Shown here in pieces: positions 8,375 through 19,559 of a DNA stretch of 64,000 bases (the first letter of the stretch is position 1; every line of letters begins with the position of its first letter). This stretch comes from Sweltsa coloradensis. Its lineage: Eukaryota > Arthropoda > Insecta > Plecoptera > Chloroperlidae. The notes under the pieces were generated by a model, which saw only the letters and a list, made by a program, of their open reading frames with translations, had not been told where the DNA came from and made no database searches. The DNA lies in NCBI GenBank assembly GCA_024449915.1, contig JAMZAV010006147.1, positions 62,001 to 126,000 of the forward strand. Reading direction: 5' to 3'. Made by a program: the position numbers and the translations under genes.

Positions 8375-11110
8375 TTTAATTTATTATTATTATTATTATA
8401 TTATTATTATTATTATTTTTTTATTATTTTATTGCCACCAACAACAGAGTTACCTCCACAAGTGCGATATAGGCATTACATAAAATTAACTTATACTAAA
8501 GCACAAAAAATAAAAATGATATCAAAAATCAAACAACATCTAAATATGTCTCAGGTGCACAAAAGAACATTATACTAAACGAAATGCAAATAAAAAATAA
8601 ACTATGACGATTACAAATGTTATAAACCTCAAGAACATATTTTGAAGAAATAGTTTTTAAAACATTGAAAGTTTAGGTGATTTATGTCAAGATCAGGATG
8701 GATGACAACTAATTGGTTATACGTATGTTGGATCCGGTTAATTGGTGAATTACTAAAAATGTCTAGTCTGCTTCTGGGAAGATGTAAAGTCTGAAGGTTT
8801 AGTGTTAATCTTGCAGGAACATGAAAATGTACTGAACGAAGAAGCTGAGAGTCAAAATAATTGTGCAGAAGCTTATACAGAAATATTACATCTGTATGCT
8901 GGCGCCGATTTTCGAGTGATCCATTGGCTGCACTCAGGTCGCACTAGTGCGCCCTAGTGCGCACTGGATTGCCAAACCCGTCTTTCATTTGTTCACTTTT
9001 GTAATGTTATTCAAGTTGAGGTTGACAACAATGACATCTCTGCACTCGCCGAGTGCATGCCAATGGAAAACGCCATTAAATTCTTGCATAAAGTTGAATA
9101 GTTGCATCTATGATAAGCAACATTGGTCTTGTAGCAGACATGCTAAACGAACTTCAGCTGGATACGTTCAATGCTACGAATTTTGGTAATGTGATGAGGG
9201 TTCCATATGACACTTGCATAGTTAATTTGAGGTCTTATTAAAGCCACAAAAAGCTTCCCGAAAGTGCCAATGGAAAAGTCCTTTGTGCAATCTTTTCACA
9301 AAGCCGAGCATTGTAAGGGCCTTTGGGATGATAAGCTGTAGGTGATTATTGTATGAGAGATACATGACAGTTGTACACCTAAATCACGGATAGTGTTCAC
9401 CTTCATTACGCAGAGTTATCAAGCTGGTAAATGAAGTCGATATTACCTTTCCTTTTTTAGTAGTAAACGTAATAAAATTACACTTAGCCAGATTTAGGTT
9501 AAGCTTCCATGACTTGCACCACGTAGAAAATGCATCAAGCTCCGTTTGGAGAGACTCGCAGTCCCCAATATTGTTGACGCCTTTGTACACCTTCAGGTCA
9601 TCAGCATACATTTACACATTTGCAAGTTTTAAAACATGACGGAACGTCGTTAACAAATAATGTGAACATCAACAGTCCCAGAATCGACCCCTGGGGCACT
9701 CAGATGTAACGGATTCAGGTGAAGATTTTCCGTCATCAATAACAACGCTTTGCAATCGACCTGACAAGTAGTTGGAGAGTAGATTAAAAAATCTCCCTGG
9801 ATCCCGTAGCCACGCAGTTTCAGCAGAAGAAGGTTATGGTCAACACTGTCAAAGGCTTTGCTGAAATCTGTATAAACAGCGTCCACCTGCTGATCCCCAT
9901 TATTGATGTGAAATGCAATGTCACTAGTGTATTGAGCAAGGTTCGTGATGGTTGACCTTTTCTTGACAAAGCCATGTTGTTCCGGTGCAATATGATTAGC
10001 AACATGATTGTATATGCGTTTATGGAGGATGCTTTCAAAAACTTTGGAGAATGTCGATAATAACGATATGGGTCTGTAGTTCGTCACATTATACCTGCTA
10101 CCCTTTTTTAGTATAGGAGCAATAATTGCATGTTTCCAACGAGTAGGGAAAGTTCCACATTCTAATGCCAATGGTCTTGATAACGCTCTGCTACAGAACT
10201 TGATGTCGTTAATTGGTATATTATCAGGGACCAGGCGTTTTTCCATTTTTCAGATTTGTAGGCAATCCTCTACTTCCTTTGATGTATAGAAAAGTTGCAC
10301 ATAATTTCTGTTGAGTACTGTGGAGCAGATGGCGGCTCATGGGCATCCACAGACGGCAGAAGGAAGGTGGTTTGAAAAAGTCAGAAAATAGTTGGCTGCA
10401 TGAGGATGTGTCGCTAGCTTTTCTTTCATTATATTTTACTCAATGGGAATGCGTCTAGTTCTTGTTTATGACGCATATAACTCCACAACCGAGTGGGATT
10501 ATCTGCTAAAGATGCATCTATTTGCTGTATGTATGCTTTATAATTAGCTTCTATCACTCTTTTAAAAACAGTTCGTTTTGTTTGAAACTCAACTCTAGCG
10601 GCATCAAGGTGAGTACGTTTCAATGCCTTATGTGCACGGTTTTTGTTTTTAAGTGCATCTATTGTATCATTATTGAACCAGAGTGGGTATTTCCTACGGT
10701 TTGTTTTCACTTTTGGAACAGTATCTTCATTAATTCCTGTCAATACATCGTAAAAAGACTCACAATACGATCCACATCATCAGTACCAGTACTCATAGAG
10801 GTCCAGTCAGCGTCCTCTAGAATTTTACTCAGTACATGGAGGTTAACATGTCGCCAGCGATACATCATACGATTTTTTGGTTTGGAATTAACCTGTGAAT
10901 TAGGTAGGTAATGTTATCTCAGAAGTAAAAGCTTGGTGGTCAGTGAGAACAGCGGGTTCTGTGAGCTCTACAGATACTGTTATGTCAGGGTTATTAACAA
11001 AGATGAGATCAAGGAAATTATTATAACAGGTAGGAAATGAATTTTGTTGGGCTGAGGCTAAACTCACTAATAATTTCATAAAACGCAGTAACTACTTGAG
11101 AATTTCCTTC
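8375..11110 (-). mobile_element. LINE1: 5'-truncated non-LTR retrotransposon (Jockey/CR1-like)
   Basis: It contains, in order on the minus strand, the C-terminal part of an apurinic-type endonuclease, a linker, a reverse transcriptase and a thumb region, then an A/T-rich 3' end. The 3' end has GCAATAAAATAAT and a (TAA)n tail at 8380-8430. The 5' end is truncated at about 11110, where R2 sequence starts. The flanks belong to different repeats (R3 at left, R2 at right), so no clean target duplication can be read. Confidence 0.85.
8610..11070 (-). pseudogene. LINE1 ORF2 remnant: endonuclease C-terminus and reverse transcriptase
   Basis: Endonuclease end at about 11065-10935: NFLDLIFVNNP followed by LTDHQAF, the conserved closing motif of the family. 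The linker at 10743-10429 has KYPLWFNNDT and NPTRLWSYM. The reverse transcriptase at 10246-9384 shows NYRPISLLSTFSKVFE, EQHGFVKKRST, the palm aspartate motif YTDFSKAFDSVDH, a frameshifted RGSILG near 9690 and the active site YADDLKVY at about 9600. The thumb at about 9384-9130 has LIRPQINYASVIWNP and RIERIQLKF. At least five frame breaks or stops separate these blocks, so the element is not autonomous. Order and motifs fit the Jockey/CR1/L2 group; the exact clade needs a tree. Confidence 0.85.
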
Positions 11111-11643
11111 AGAGACGGGATAGATTGATTTCAAACGTTCCACAAAGTTTCATCAAGATCGGAGTAGCCGTTTGTCCGGACGCGGACCAAATATCACGAA
11201 AATATTGCATTAAAAATTGGGGAAAATGGTTAAAAGTACGATATTCATCGCAAATTTTTAATCGATTGCCCCCAAAATCATATCATATATGTAACTTTAG
11301 TGATTTCAAACGACCCCATAAAGTTTCATAAAGATCGGAGTAGCCGTTTTCCCGTCCACGGACCAAATATCAAGAAAATATCGCATTACAAATTGAAAAA
11401 AAATCGTAAAAGTACGATATCCATGAGAAATATTTCTTCGATTGTACCCAAAAACGTGGCAAGTCTAAGTTTAGAGATTTCGAAGGTCCCCACAAATTTT
11501 CATTAAGATCGCATATGCCGTTTGGCCGTTAGCCTGCGAACAAACAGACAGCAAAAAAAAAAAAAAAAAAAAAAACATAAAAACATTGGAGCTAAATTTT
11601 TTGAGGGGTCAGTGAAATTGAAGTCTTCGCTTCGCTCATCCAA
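11110..11643 (-). mobile_element. R2 element, 5' half with duplicated core
   Basis: Two core units follow each other, each with tttcatcaagatcggagtagc or tttcataaagatcggagtag, then accaaatatcac and aaaagtacgatat. The terminal block follows: gcgaacaaacagacagc, an A run, ggagctaaattttttgaggg and ending cttcgcttcgctcatcc at 11626-11642. The hairpin end is absent; its left edge is the truncated end of LINE1. Confidence 0.7.
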
Positions 11644-12033
11644 AAGTCATCATTGGTCAGAAATATAAAAAAGCTCATCTATCAACGCGACTTGAAAAAG
11701 CGTTTCTATATTTCTCTATGGCAATAAACATCTTGAATCTTGATCAATTTATCTGTTTTGATTTTGTTTTTCAGTATTTCTGCTGACGTGTGTTGTGAGA
11801 GTCATGTTATTTACTCTCTCGTCGACCTCGTTCTGCGTAAGCCCCCCCCCCCCCCCCCCCCCGATGCAGGTGTACCGGGTAGAGCCCTGGGACATCGTTT
11901 GCTGATGCAGGCAGATTGTGAACAACGGAAGATAATAACTTTGGGTCTTCAAATGTACCTTGTGTGGGGTTGTAAACATCCCCCTCTTTGTACATCTTTT
12001 ATCGTAAATTGTGGAGACGGGTTTGTCACACGC
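11644..12033. other. Spacer with a poly-C run and a short retro tail
   Basis: The sequence ggcaataaacatcttgaatcttgatc at 11718 resembles the 3' end and short tandem tail of an L2/CR1-type element. A C run of over 20 bases lies at 11840-11862. No coding signal could be supported. Confidence 0.4.
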
Positions 12034-12290
12034 TGATGACAGGAATAGTGTTTGTTGGAAATGTAGACTTAAAAGAAATGGCAGTGGCCATTCATTTATT
12101 TTAAAGGCATTTGGCGCTTGTTTTTTTTTGGGTTTTCTCAAAAGGCCCTAGTTACGAGAAAACTTGATCAAACTAAATTGTAGAGTTTTTCCTTTAATAA
12201 AGTAAATTTAGTATCAATACCCAAATTTTTAAAACTTGTCACAGTTTCATTTAGTTTAGAATTTTAAAAGGGTAGTTATTTTTCGTAACA
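12034..12290 (+). repeat. 5' LTR of the BEL/Pao element
   Basis: It matches the 3' LTR over gacttaaaagaaatggcagtggcc, a shared ggccctagtt block, aaattgtagagttttt and an AATAAAG signal at about 12196-12202. The start is placed at TG (12034) and the end at TAACA (12290), just before the primer site. Confidence 0.75.
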
Positions 12291-12294
12291 TTTT

Positions 12295-12313
12295 TGGTGA
12301 CCCCGCGTGATTT
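12295..12313 (+). promoter_or_regulatory. Primer binding site, tRNA-Trp type
   Basis: The sequence TGGTGACCCCGCGTGATTT starts five bases after the LTR. It is complementary to the 3' end of a typical eukaryotic tRNA-Trp (ending GGGGTCACCA) except for one missing base. tRNA-Trp priming is inferred from recall of the tRNA, not from a search. Confidence 0.7.
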
Positions 12314-12344
12314 GTGATAGTTTTTTGATATTTGGATCGACTAA

Positions 12345-13500
12345 GAAGATGCGTACGCCGGTGGGGCTTCTTTTTACCAGGACACTACTGAGGCCAAGCA
12401 GGACTTGCTAAGCTTCCCAGATGAAGACACCTTGTCTCTGAAGTTAGAAAAAAACTGGAAAAGGGTTATGACCGATCTGAGGCAGCTGGACTCTAAATAT
12501 TTAGAAAGTCTTTGGATGAGACGTAGTGACGGGGATTTTCCCAGGGGAAAGCAAAGCCATTGGGGGCTATGAAGATCTTTGGGCAGAGGTAAGGAGTAAA
12601 GTTTGGTAGACTTCATAGTAAAAGAGATGTCAGTGTACCAACGGGGGGGTGAACCCGGTCCAATGGGACATTTCCTACCTAAAAAGAATTTTAAGAATTT
12701 TGATGGTGAACTGACAGGGTGGTTGACTTTTGGTACTTTTTAAGAAAGTGCACGGGGACCCCGAGATTCATGTTTGGGACAAATTTCAGTATTTGGTCCA
12801 GTAAAAATGATAAGGGAACTCGTGCTAGCGGCTTGTCGATAGAACCCTCAGTCAGGTGAAAAAACTATGCGAGGGAAATAGTTGCCAAAAAGAAAGATTC
12901 GGTAAGGAGGATCTCTTAAATTTAAGTTTATGTTAGAGAGCTGTAAAGTTAGTAATCCAACGTCTCAAAAAAGAGAAACCAACGCTTTCCAGCATCTTTG
13001 ATAAAATAAAGGCATTTAAGGGCTTTAGATACACTGGGTCTGACTACCGTAAATGTGCTGCAGTACTTTTTCCTCTTGTAGAGAAGTCTACCTGATAAAA
13101 CTCTTAGGTTTGGGCGAGAAGCTTTTATCGTCTCAAGGAGCGAACACGGTGGGACGGTGAAAATCGCCTATCGTGTCTAATGGAATTCCTCCGAGAATTT
13201 GAAGCAAAGTGAGGATAGATTACCCAAAATCTGAGTTTGTACCGGTACATGGAGCAGAGACAAAAGAAAGGGAAAAGATAAAATAACTTTTATGATCTTT
13301 TGTGCCTACAGCTGCGGGGGCATTTAATGGCGATAGGGGAATTGTATTTTGCAAGAAAACATCACAAAGTGTATTGTGTTCGGGAAAAAACATTCCATCC
13401 CCGTAAGAAACAAAAATCACACAGAAAAAATGTTTTTTTACTTGTTCCGCTCTAATCATGTACCCAAGAAATGCAAAGCTTCATTAGATTTCTCTGTGTG
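12345..13500 (+). pseudogene. BEL/Pao gag remnant
   Basis: Recognisable pieces lie in changing frames. A helical N-terminal stretch at about 12380-12540 reads TLSLKLEKNWKRVMTDL and LDSKYLESL. A second block at about 12670-12790 reads LPKKNFKNFDGELTGWLTF followed by a KFQYLV-like motif, which is the conserved gag core (LPKxxLPxFxGDxxxWxxFW). The region to 13500 is probably the capsid end and zinc knuckles, but frame breaks prevent a clear reading. It would encode the particle-forming structural protein. Confidence 0.65.
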
Positions 13501-13639
13501 CTAAAAAACATTTTGGTTTGATGTGTCCGAATTGCCTTCTCAAAAAAAATATGAGAAGCTATATACCTACTCTACTAGGTGGAGAAAGGGCAAAGTCAAT
13601 GTCAAACCCGATCGTAAAGTGACATTGTTTTTATGACTC

Positions 13640-14130
13640 TTTTTGGTGGATGTTGTTACTAAGGGAGAGTCAAGGACAGTAGAGCTCTTATTGATATGGA
13701 TCTCAACGCTCGTAGTACTGAATAAACACGATAAAGCTTGGGTTTTGTATCTCAGGAAAGGGAGACAAATCACACATTCAATTTTTGGGGGTCCCAAACC
13801 GAGCCCAAGTCTATGATAAGTTTCAACTCCAACTCCGAAGCCTGGGAGGTTATCTAGTAGGCCTATTTCCTTGATGTCCTAAGTCAAAGTAAGTTTTTGC
13901 GGGAAAATACCACGAGTTGCAAAGGGAGAATGGAAAATAAATTTGAGAAAAATTATATTTGGGTTATGATATGGGAAAAGGGGGTACCCCCTAGTGACAT
14001 TTGAATTGTTACTTGGACCTGATGTATAGGGACAGATACCCCTGGACGTATATACAAGTTGGACAAGGGTATGACAGCGTAAAAAGGAACTGGGTTTGGG
14101 ACGCGAGGGGAGTATAGAACCCAGGCGGGA
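13640..14130 (+). pseudogene. BEL/Pao protease and linker remnant
   Basis: The stretch at about 13672-13712 reads TVRALID followed by a frame-broken GSQRSY-like run, the expected aspartic protease active-site block (ALIDTGSQRS in the family). At about 14000-14030 a frame gives FELLLGPDV, matching the family's xxLLIGxDY motif between protease and reverse transcriptase. It is degraded, and the catalytic Thr/Ser-Gly cannot be read cleanly. Confidence 0.55.
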
Positions 14131-14199
14131 AGATACAAACGTATCAATGTTATTGACACATAAAAGTCAGTGAGCTTTTTGCAGAGTTTGGGAGCAGAA

Positions 14200-15500
14200 T
14201 CCATTGGGGATTAGCGATCCTATAGAGGGGTTTACAAAAGGAAGAACCCGCGGCCGCAACGAAAGCCCTTTTCTGAAAACATGTCGGCCAGAAGAGGGGA
14301 GGTATCGGGTGGCTTTACCCTGGATTGACGGCCCCCCTCTCCACAAAAGGGAAGTTGTCGGAAAAAGGCTTGTTTTTGCCTCAAATAAATTAAAGAAAGA
14401 AGGGAAACGGGAACTTTACGGGAAAATTTTTTAAAAAGACGGCTTCAAAAGGGATAACGAGGAAGTACCTGATGGGGAGATAGAAACACCAATCCTATTT
14501 CCCTCACGCCCAGTTTTCAACCCAGTATCTCACAACGCCGTTCTCCCTGTTTTTGTGCACAAGTAAATGCAAAAAGTCACCCCCCAAATTTGTTTGTTGG
14601 AGAAGGGATCAAACCCTCATAGAGTTGATCCCTTTAAGAAAACAAGATCCGAGAGAAGAAATTGGGAGTCACTTAGAATTCGTAAGGCTTTTTCTCATAT
14701 TGAAAAACACAAGAAGGCAGAGATTTCTGGGGTTTTTTTTATGGGGGGAGAGTGATTTGAACGCCATTTAAGGTTTTTTCAACACAAAAGAGTATTTTTT
14801 TGGACTCAACTGAGTCCTTTCTTACTTGGTAGTGTCATAGATTACACTTGAACAAACCAAATACCCGAAGATTTAAAAGTCTCTTGCCAGAAACTTCAAA
14901 TTCGCTCTAGTTTACAATGTGTAATTCCTTCGAAAGTAAAGAAATTTGCCAATTTCGGGAGGGAAACAGTAAAAAAAGTTTGAAGACGCTAAAATGGACC
15001 TAAAAAAAAGGGAAAAATTCGAAAGATGAAGACTTGAAAAGGGAAAACGGGAGAAAAACTTTTTTTTGGGTTAATGGGATCGTATCTGGACAGTTTGAGT
15101 GTTGATATACCCAGCATCGAATCGTTCAGGAAGTGACAAAACAAACAATTTTTCTATGACTAAAAGATTTTCGACCCACTGGAATTGTTGCCCAGTAATA
15201 CTGCCTACCAAAACTAATCTGCAAAAATGGGATTAGTAAGAGGGATGGGATGTCTCCTGGATGAAGAATCTACAAGAAGTTTTTTAAAATGGCTAAACGA
15301 GATTCGATTCTTTTGAATTTAAAATTCCAAGACACATAGCGAAAAGTAGGAAGCTAGTGAGTTTTACAGTCGTTTAACGTTTTTGATGCAATTTATATGC
15401 ATATGCTGCGTAGTTTTTCTCAGAACAGAGTCGTTGAGGGAGTTATGTAAACTTATCAAGCTAAATCAAGAATAGCCCCCCTGAAGAAATCAACAATACC
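14200..15500 (+). pseudogene. BEL/Pao reverse transcriptase region, heavily decayed
   Basis: The entry block is legible at 14280-14410: RPEEGRYRVALPWIDGPPL and a following RLVFASNKLKK, corresponding to the family's GRYxVxLPWK..L..N..A..RL signature. Beyond 14450 the frame changes often and I could not locate the YxDD active site, which may be deleted or obscured by sequence errors. Identity rests on position between the protease and RNase H blocks. Confidence 0.55.
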
Positions 15501-15559
15501 TCGATTGGAGTTAATGACTGTCTAATGGAAATCGCTTATCGGGAAACAGTCGAAAAACT

Positions 15560-15960
15560 TTGCATTAGGGAAAACAAAACTGATTTTCCCTTTTTGGAGT
15601 GATTCAACGACAGCGTTAGCATGGGTACGGGGGAATGATAAAGGGCACTTTTTTTTGGAAATCGGGTAAAAGAGATATGCAATCCATAAAACCGGAAAAT
15701 TGGGGGCATACCGGCTCTTCAATCCTGCTGATTTTCCCCAGAGGATGCAGCTACAAGACCCTTTTACTTCGAGATGGTGGGAGGGACCGGAGGGGTCAAA
15801 AACATGCTTCACAAGGCCGTGGGGGGAAAAAATAAATTCAACGAGGAAAATTTGTGTTCTTGAACAGAAAAAAAAAAGTAAAGAACGCCATGCCCCGTGA
15901 CAACCCGGTGAAAAACCCCGGAACAAACAAGGTTTCATATCAATCGGTTAGTGAAAGGGC
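15560..15960 (+). pseudogene. BEL/Pao RNase H remnant
   Basis: The stretch at 15594-15660 reads FWSDSTTALAWVRGNDKG, the RNase H segment with its catalytic Asp. At 15700-15790 the frames give NPADFPQRMQLQ and RWWEGPE, the conserved junction to the integrase (NPADLASRG..WWxGPxWL). Two frameshifts separate the blocks. Confidence 0.8.
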
Positions 15961-17310
15961 ACGCATGGTGCAGAGATTTATTAACAAGTCTCGCAAGAAG
16001 ATTGTGCCAAGGGTGCACTGACAGTCGACGAGCTAACGCAGCAGAAAGAGATCATCAATCAAAAATTCAAAAGGAATCTTTTTGTTATGAAGGGAATGGC
16101 TTGGGTCTTAAGATTTTAAAGGGGGGAGAGGACTATTACATGAAGACAAGACCGCTATGAAAAAATGATATCATTTTATTTCATATTTCCCCGTGCTATA
16201 CCGTCCAAAAAAATTAGTGGTGAAAAATGATCATCAGAGAAGAACATCTCAAGAACAGTCACGAGGAGTACGGGTTTAATGGGGAAAGCGAGAAAAAAAT
16301 TGGATTGTGAAAAGCAGACAAACAATAAAAAAAATCTGTTTGAAATGTCAAGATGTAGAAGATTTGAGCCAAGAGTCAACGACTTACCCAGCTCCATTAC
16401 CTCAAACAGAGTAACCACCCCCAGCAGTGTTTCAGTTGTTTAGTGGATTTTGCTGGCCCCAATGTATTTTAAGGATAAGAGTTTAAAGTTTTGGTATGTT
16501 GTTTACGTGCAGTATACCGAGCTATTCACTTGGAAATTGTAAGCTCATCAGCACTGAGGCTTTTATTTCAGTCAGTAAGAAGATTTGGGCTCGCCCAGGA
16601 AGGCCCACTACGGTCTATAGCGACAACGCGACCAATTTTTTTGGGTGGCTAATGCTCTTTAAAAGTTGGACTGGGATAAAGGGAAAATGAATTTGCAGTG
16701 GACAAGATTCACTGGAAATTCAACCCCCCATCAGCGTGGTGGGGAGGATGGTGGGGGCGTCTCATTCGCTCAGTAAAGGAACACCAAACGCGTGTAGGAA
16801 AATCCTTTGAACTACGAAGAGCTTTCTACAGTATTGTTGTGCGAGGCAGTATCAATGGGAACCTCTCACCCAATTTCAGACAACATAACGATTTGAACCC
16901 TTTAAATTCGCGATGTTTCTAAAGATATTCCGAACAGAACGTGCCCGATTTAGATATTTGGAACTGAAGGTTTCCAAAGCCCTTTCCGTTATAGACAAAT
17001 TGTCCGGACCATCTACAAGCCCATTAGGGAAAAAGTTTTGGGACAACTGGTACAACGCGGGAAGGAAGTGAAGACCAGGAAACATCAGTCGGGGAATTGT
17101 GCTTGTGGGAGCCGACAAAAAAAAGAGACTGGGCGGCCCAAGGAAAAGTGTTGGATCTTCTACCGGCAAAGACGGTACTCAGAGTGGGTCGGGTGAAGAC
17201 GCAGCATGGAATTCGGTGCGTCCTATCAACGGTTATATCCCCCAGAAATGTCAAAAACTTCCCGACCTACAACGCAGTGAAGATGATGCAATTCGCACAC
17301 GAGCCGCAAG
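15960..17310 (+). pseudogene. BEL/Pao integrase remnant
   Basis: The N-terminal part at 15960-16080 gives RFINKSRKK, then LTVDELT and IQKESF. The zinc-binding segment at 16330-16350 reads CLKCQ. The catalytic core has VDFAGP at about 16443-16460, then RPGRPTTVYSDNATNF at 16588-16640 and WKFNPPSAWWGG with RLIRSVKE at 16710-16780; the second catalytic Asp is in SDN. The C-terminal beta domain at 17100-17240 shows VLVGADKKKRL, VGRVKTQ and RPINGYIP. It would insert the cDNA into host DNA. Frame breaks make it non-functional as read. Confidence 0.85.
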
Positions 17311-17373
17311 GTGATGTAACATCCCACAGTAACTGTCCCTGGTCAAAATATTTTGTTTCATTTGTGTCATTTT

Positions 17374-17745
17374 TGCAAAAAGAAAGGTGGGGTATGTTTT
17401 GGGAAAGAGACTTAAAGAGAGATGGCAGTGGCCATTATTATATTTCAAAGGGATTTGTGCGCTTTTTTTTTATTTGTGTATTCTCAAAGGCCCTAGTTCG
17501 AGCAACTTGATCAAAAATAAATTGTAGAGTTTTTTCCCTTTTAATAAAATAATTTTTGTACAATATCCATATTAAAATTGCACAGTTCATTTTATTATAG
17601 AACTTTAACGGGAGTTATTGTTTTGTAAAAATTTTAAATTGTAGAGCTTTTTCCTTGAATAAAGAAATTTAGTACAATATTCATTTAAAATTTTCACATT
17701 CATTTAGTTATAGAGCTTTAACGGGTAGTTTTTGTTTTTGTAACT
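17374..17745 (+). repeat. 3' LTR of the BEL/Pao element with an internal duplication
   Basis: It aligns to the 5' LTR from TG (17374), through gagacttaaagagagatggc, to the end at taact (17745). Unlike the 5' LTR it contains the block from aaattgtagag to the end twice (starting near 17518 and 17636, about 118 bp apart), each with an AATAAA-type signal. Confidence 0.75.
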
Positions 17746-17799
17746 GAGTTATTATCCTGCTGATAAAGGACACCGCGAGGCAGAAATTAATTGAAAGCG

Positions 17800-18079
17800 G
17801 CGTCGGAATCGGGGGGGGGGGGCAGGGTGGTAGCTTTTCCCCCCCTAAGCTTTTCGGGGGGGGGGGAAAACTTCTCACCCCCCCCCCCCCTTCCTAAAAA
17901 AAAACGAAAAAACCATTAAAGCATAAACCAACAAGCATAAATATTACATACTACACAAATTCATATTTCATTTTTTCTTTCAGCAAAGTCCCTTAACTTC
18001 TTCTAAAACACTTACAAACCACTTCAAAAATACGTATTTTCAACAAAATTGTCTGCGACGCCATTGTGGGGAGCCTCCC
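17800..18079. other. Spacer with poly-G and poly-C runs
   Basis: G runs and C runs of ten or more bases lie near 17811-17890, flanked by A/T-rich sequence. No gene or known repeat seen. Confidence 0.5.
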
Positions 18080-18990
18080 CCATTGAGTCGTTCGTCAAAG
18101 CTCCCTCCCCGAAATATATTTCACCAAGCTACTGACTCAAGAACATTAGTTGCATATTATGTAACTATGTATGGAACGGTATGGATGGAAGCATGTACTT
18201 TTCCTGGGAAAGTTCGCCCCCCCTGGAAAAATAGACTTCCGAAGCGCCTGGCCCTGTTGTCGAATAAGGAATAAACCAGTCGGTCCCAAAGATAGCATGT
18301 TCGGTGAGGCCTGGAACGACGACACAAACGATATCTCCCATCCAAGGGCCAGTCTTCACGGACAAAAGTACCTGTTTGGAAACTAGTTTGGAGGCCGTCC
18401 CTATCGCTCCATTGGTGCGAATCGACGGCATCGGTATGGAAGAAATTTTCTACACGTAGCTAAGGAGTCAACAAAATGTTTCCGAGACGCACGAGAGCTC
18501 GCTTCCGGGATCAACTAACACCACACACAAACACAGGCCCACTACTTCGTATTAGTATTAGTAGTTTTAGGGCGCTTCAACGGCAAAGATTATTCGCGCA
18601 CACTTACTTCGTGTACCTGGCGTATCGCGATGTTCGTCTCTCCGTCGGACAGAGGTCGTTAGCGTCGGCAACTTTGCTAATATGGTGGATGTCCGCGGTC
18701 GTGTGTGGGGAGTGGGGGCATTTCGGATTCCTCCTCTTATGCTGTGTTGGTAGCTATTTCAATAGAGCGTACTTGGCGACCGCGATCCCCGTATCGCCCT
18801 GAATCACTTTGACGATTAGCACCCCCCCCTGTAGTCGGGCTGCTGGTTGTTGTCTGCGCGCCACTGATGATTGGTGTTGCGGGCCTGTGGACCCAGTCCG
18901 ACCCACATCCCACAAGTTGACCCCCCCCCCCCCCCCACTCAAACGAATATAAAAACGAAACATACGTGTATTTATTGCACCCAAAATGCA
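18080..18990 (-). pseudogene. Retroviral-type aspartic protease fragment of an LTR retrotransposon
   Basis: Read on the minus strand, a frame at about 18525-18500 gives VDPGSELSCVSE, the position of the D-T/S-G active site. About 80 residues later (18260-18330) it gives GDIVCVVVPGLTEHAIFGTDWF, whose AIFGTDW matches the closing I-x-G-x-D-W motif of retropepsins. The segment between needs at least one frameshift. Upstream, at 18990-18800, is an Arg/Gly/Ser-rich stretch that could be the gag end; no clear zinc knuckle was read. The active site has Pro where Thr or Ser is normal, which would inactivate the enzyme. A Ty3/Gypsy-like source is likely; no reverse transcriptase follows. Confidence 0.6.
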
Positions 18991-19395
18991 TTATTTTGCA
19001 CCCCTATTATTGATTTTTTCACCCCCTTATAAGAATAATATAATAATAATTTCGTGTTCAAACCAAAAATAATTGTGGGGGGGGGGCAACTTCATGGTCG
19101 CCCCACCCATTCTTCGAAACTAAGTTCTGTTAGCATATATTTATTGCACCCAAAATGCACTATTTTTCACCCCTATTTTTTTATTTTTGTACCCCCTTCC
19201 ATTTCGTGTTGAAACCAAAAATAATTGGGGGGGGGGCTAACTTAATGGTAGCCCCACCTAATCTTCGAAACTAAGTTCTGTTACATGTTTTTATTGACCC
19301 AAAATGCACCTTTTTGCCCCCCATTTTTAATTTTTGCCCCTCTTCCTTTTCGTGTTAAAACCAAAAAAATTGGGTGTAGGCCTCCCCCCTTTCCA
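18965..19395. repeat. Tandem repeat, three units of about 150-170 bp
   Basis: The motif tttattgcacccaaaatgca occurs at 18971 and 19140 and, with one base missing, at 19290. Each unit continues with ttttgcacccctatt, tttcgtgttgaaaccaaaaa, a G run and cttcgaaactaagttctgtt. The long G and C runs vary in length and may be inaccurate. Confidence 0.85.
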
Positions 19396-19414
19396 ATTCC
19401 CCTCCACAAAATGT

Positions 19415-19540
19415 CATCTAAATTTGGGTATGGGTTTTACCGAATCGTGAAAACAAACACAAAAAAATAAAAAAAAAAAAAACACCCCGGATTTTTTCCC
19501 CAGTGTAGTAAAATGGAATTTTGCTTCGCCGCTACGCTCA
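19415..19540 (-). mobile_element. R1 element, 5'-terminal fragment
   Basis: Plus-strand reading shows the R1 end block: accgaatcgtgaaaac, an A-rich run, ccggattttttccccagtg, tagtaaaatggaattttgc and a gcttcgccgctacgctca terminus. Confidence 0.7.
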
Positions 19541-19559
19541 AACCTCCCAATTAATAAGA

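Larger units (their letters stand above)
12034..17745 (+). mobile_element. Degenerate BEL/Pao LTR retrotransposon, complete in layout
   Basis: It has a 5' LTR, a tRNA-Trp-type primer site, gag, protease, reverse transcriptase region, RNase H, integrase and a 3' LTR in the canonical order. BEL/Pao hallmarks are the integrase blocks VDFAGP, YSDNATNF and WKFNPPSAWW..RLIRSVKE, and the RNase H-to-integrase bridge NPADFPQ..WWEGPE. Stop codons and frameshifts are frequent, part of them perhaps from homopolymer errors, so no intact polyprotein exists in this copy. No certain target duplication can be read at the ends. Confidence 0.9.
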
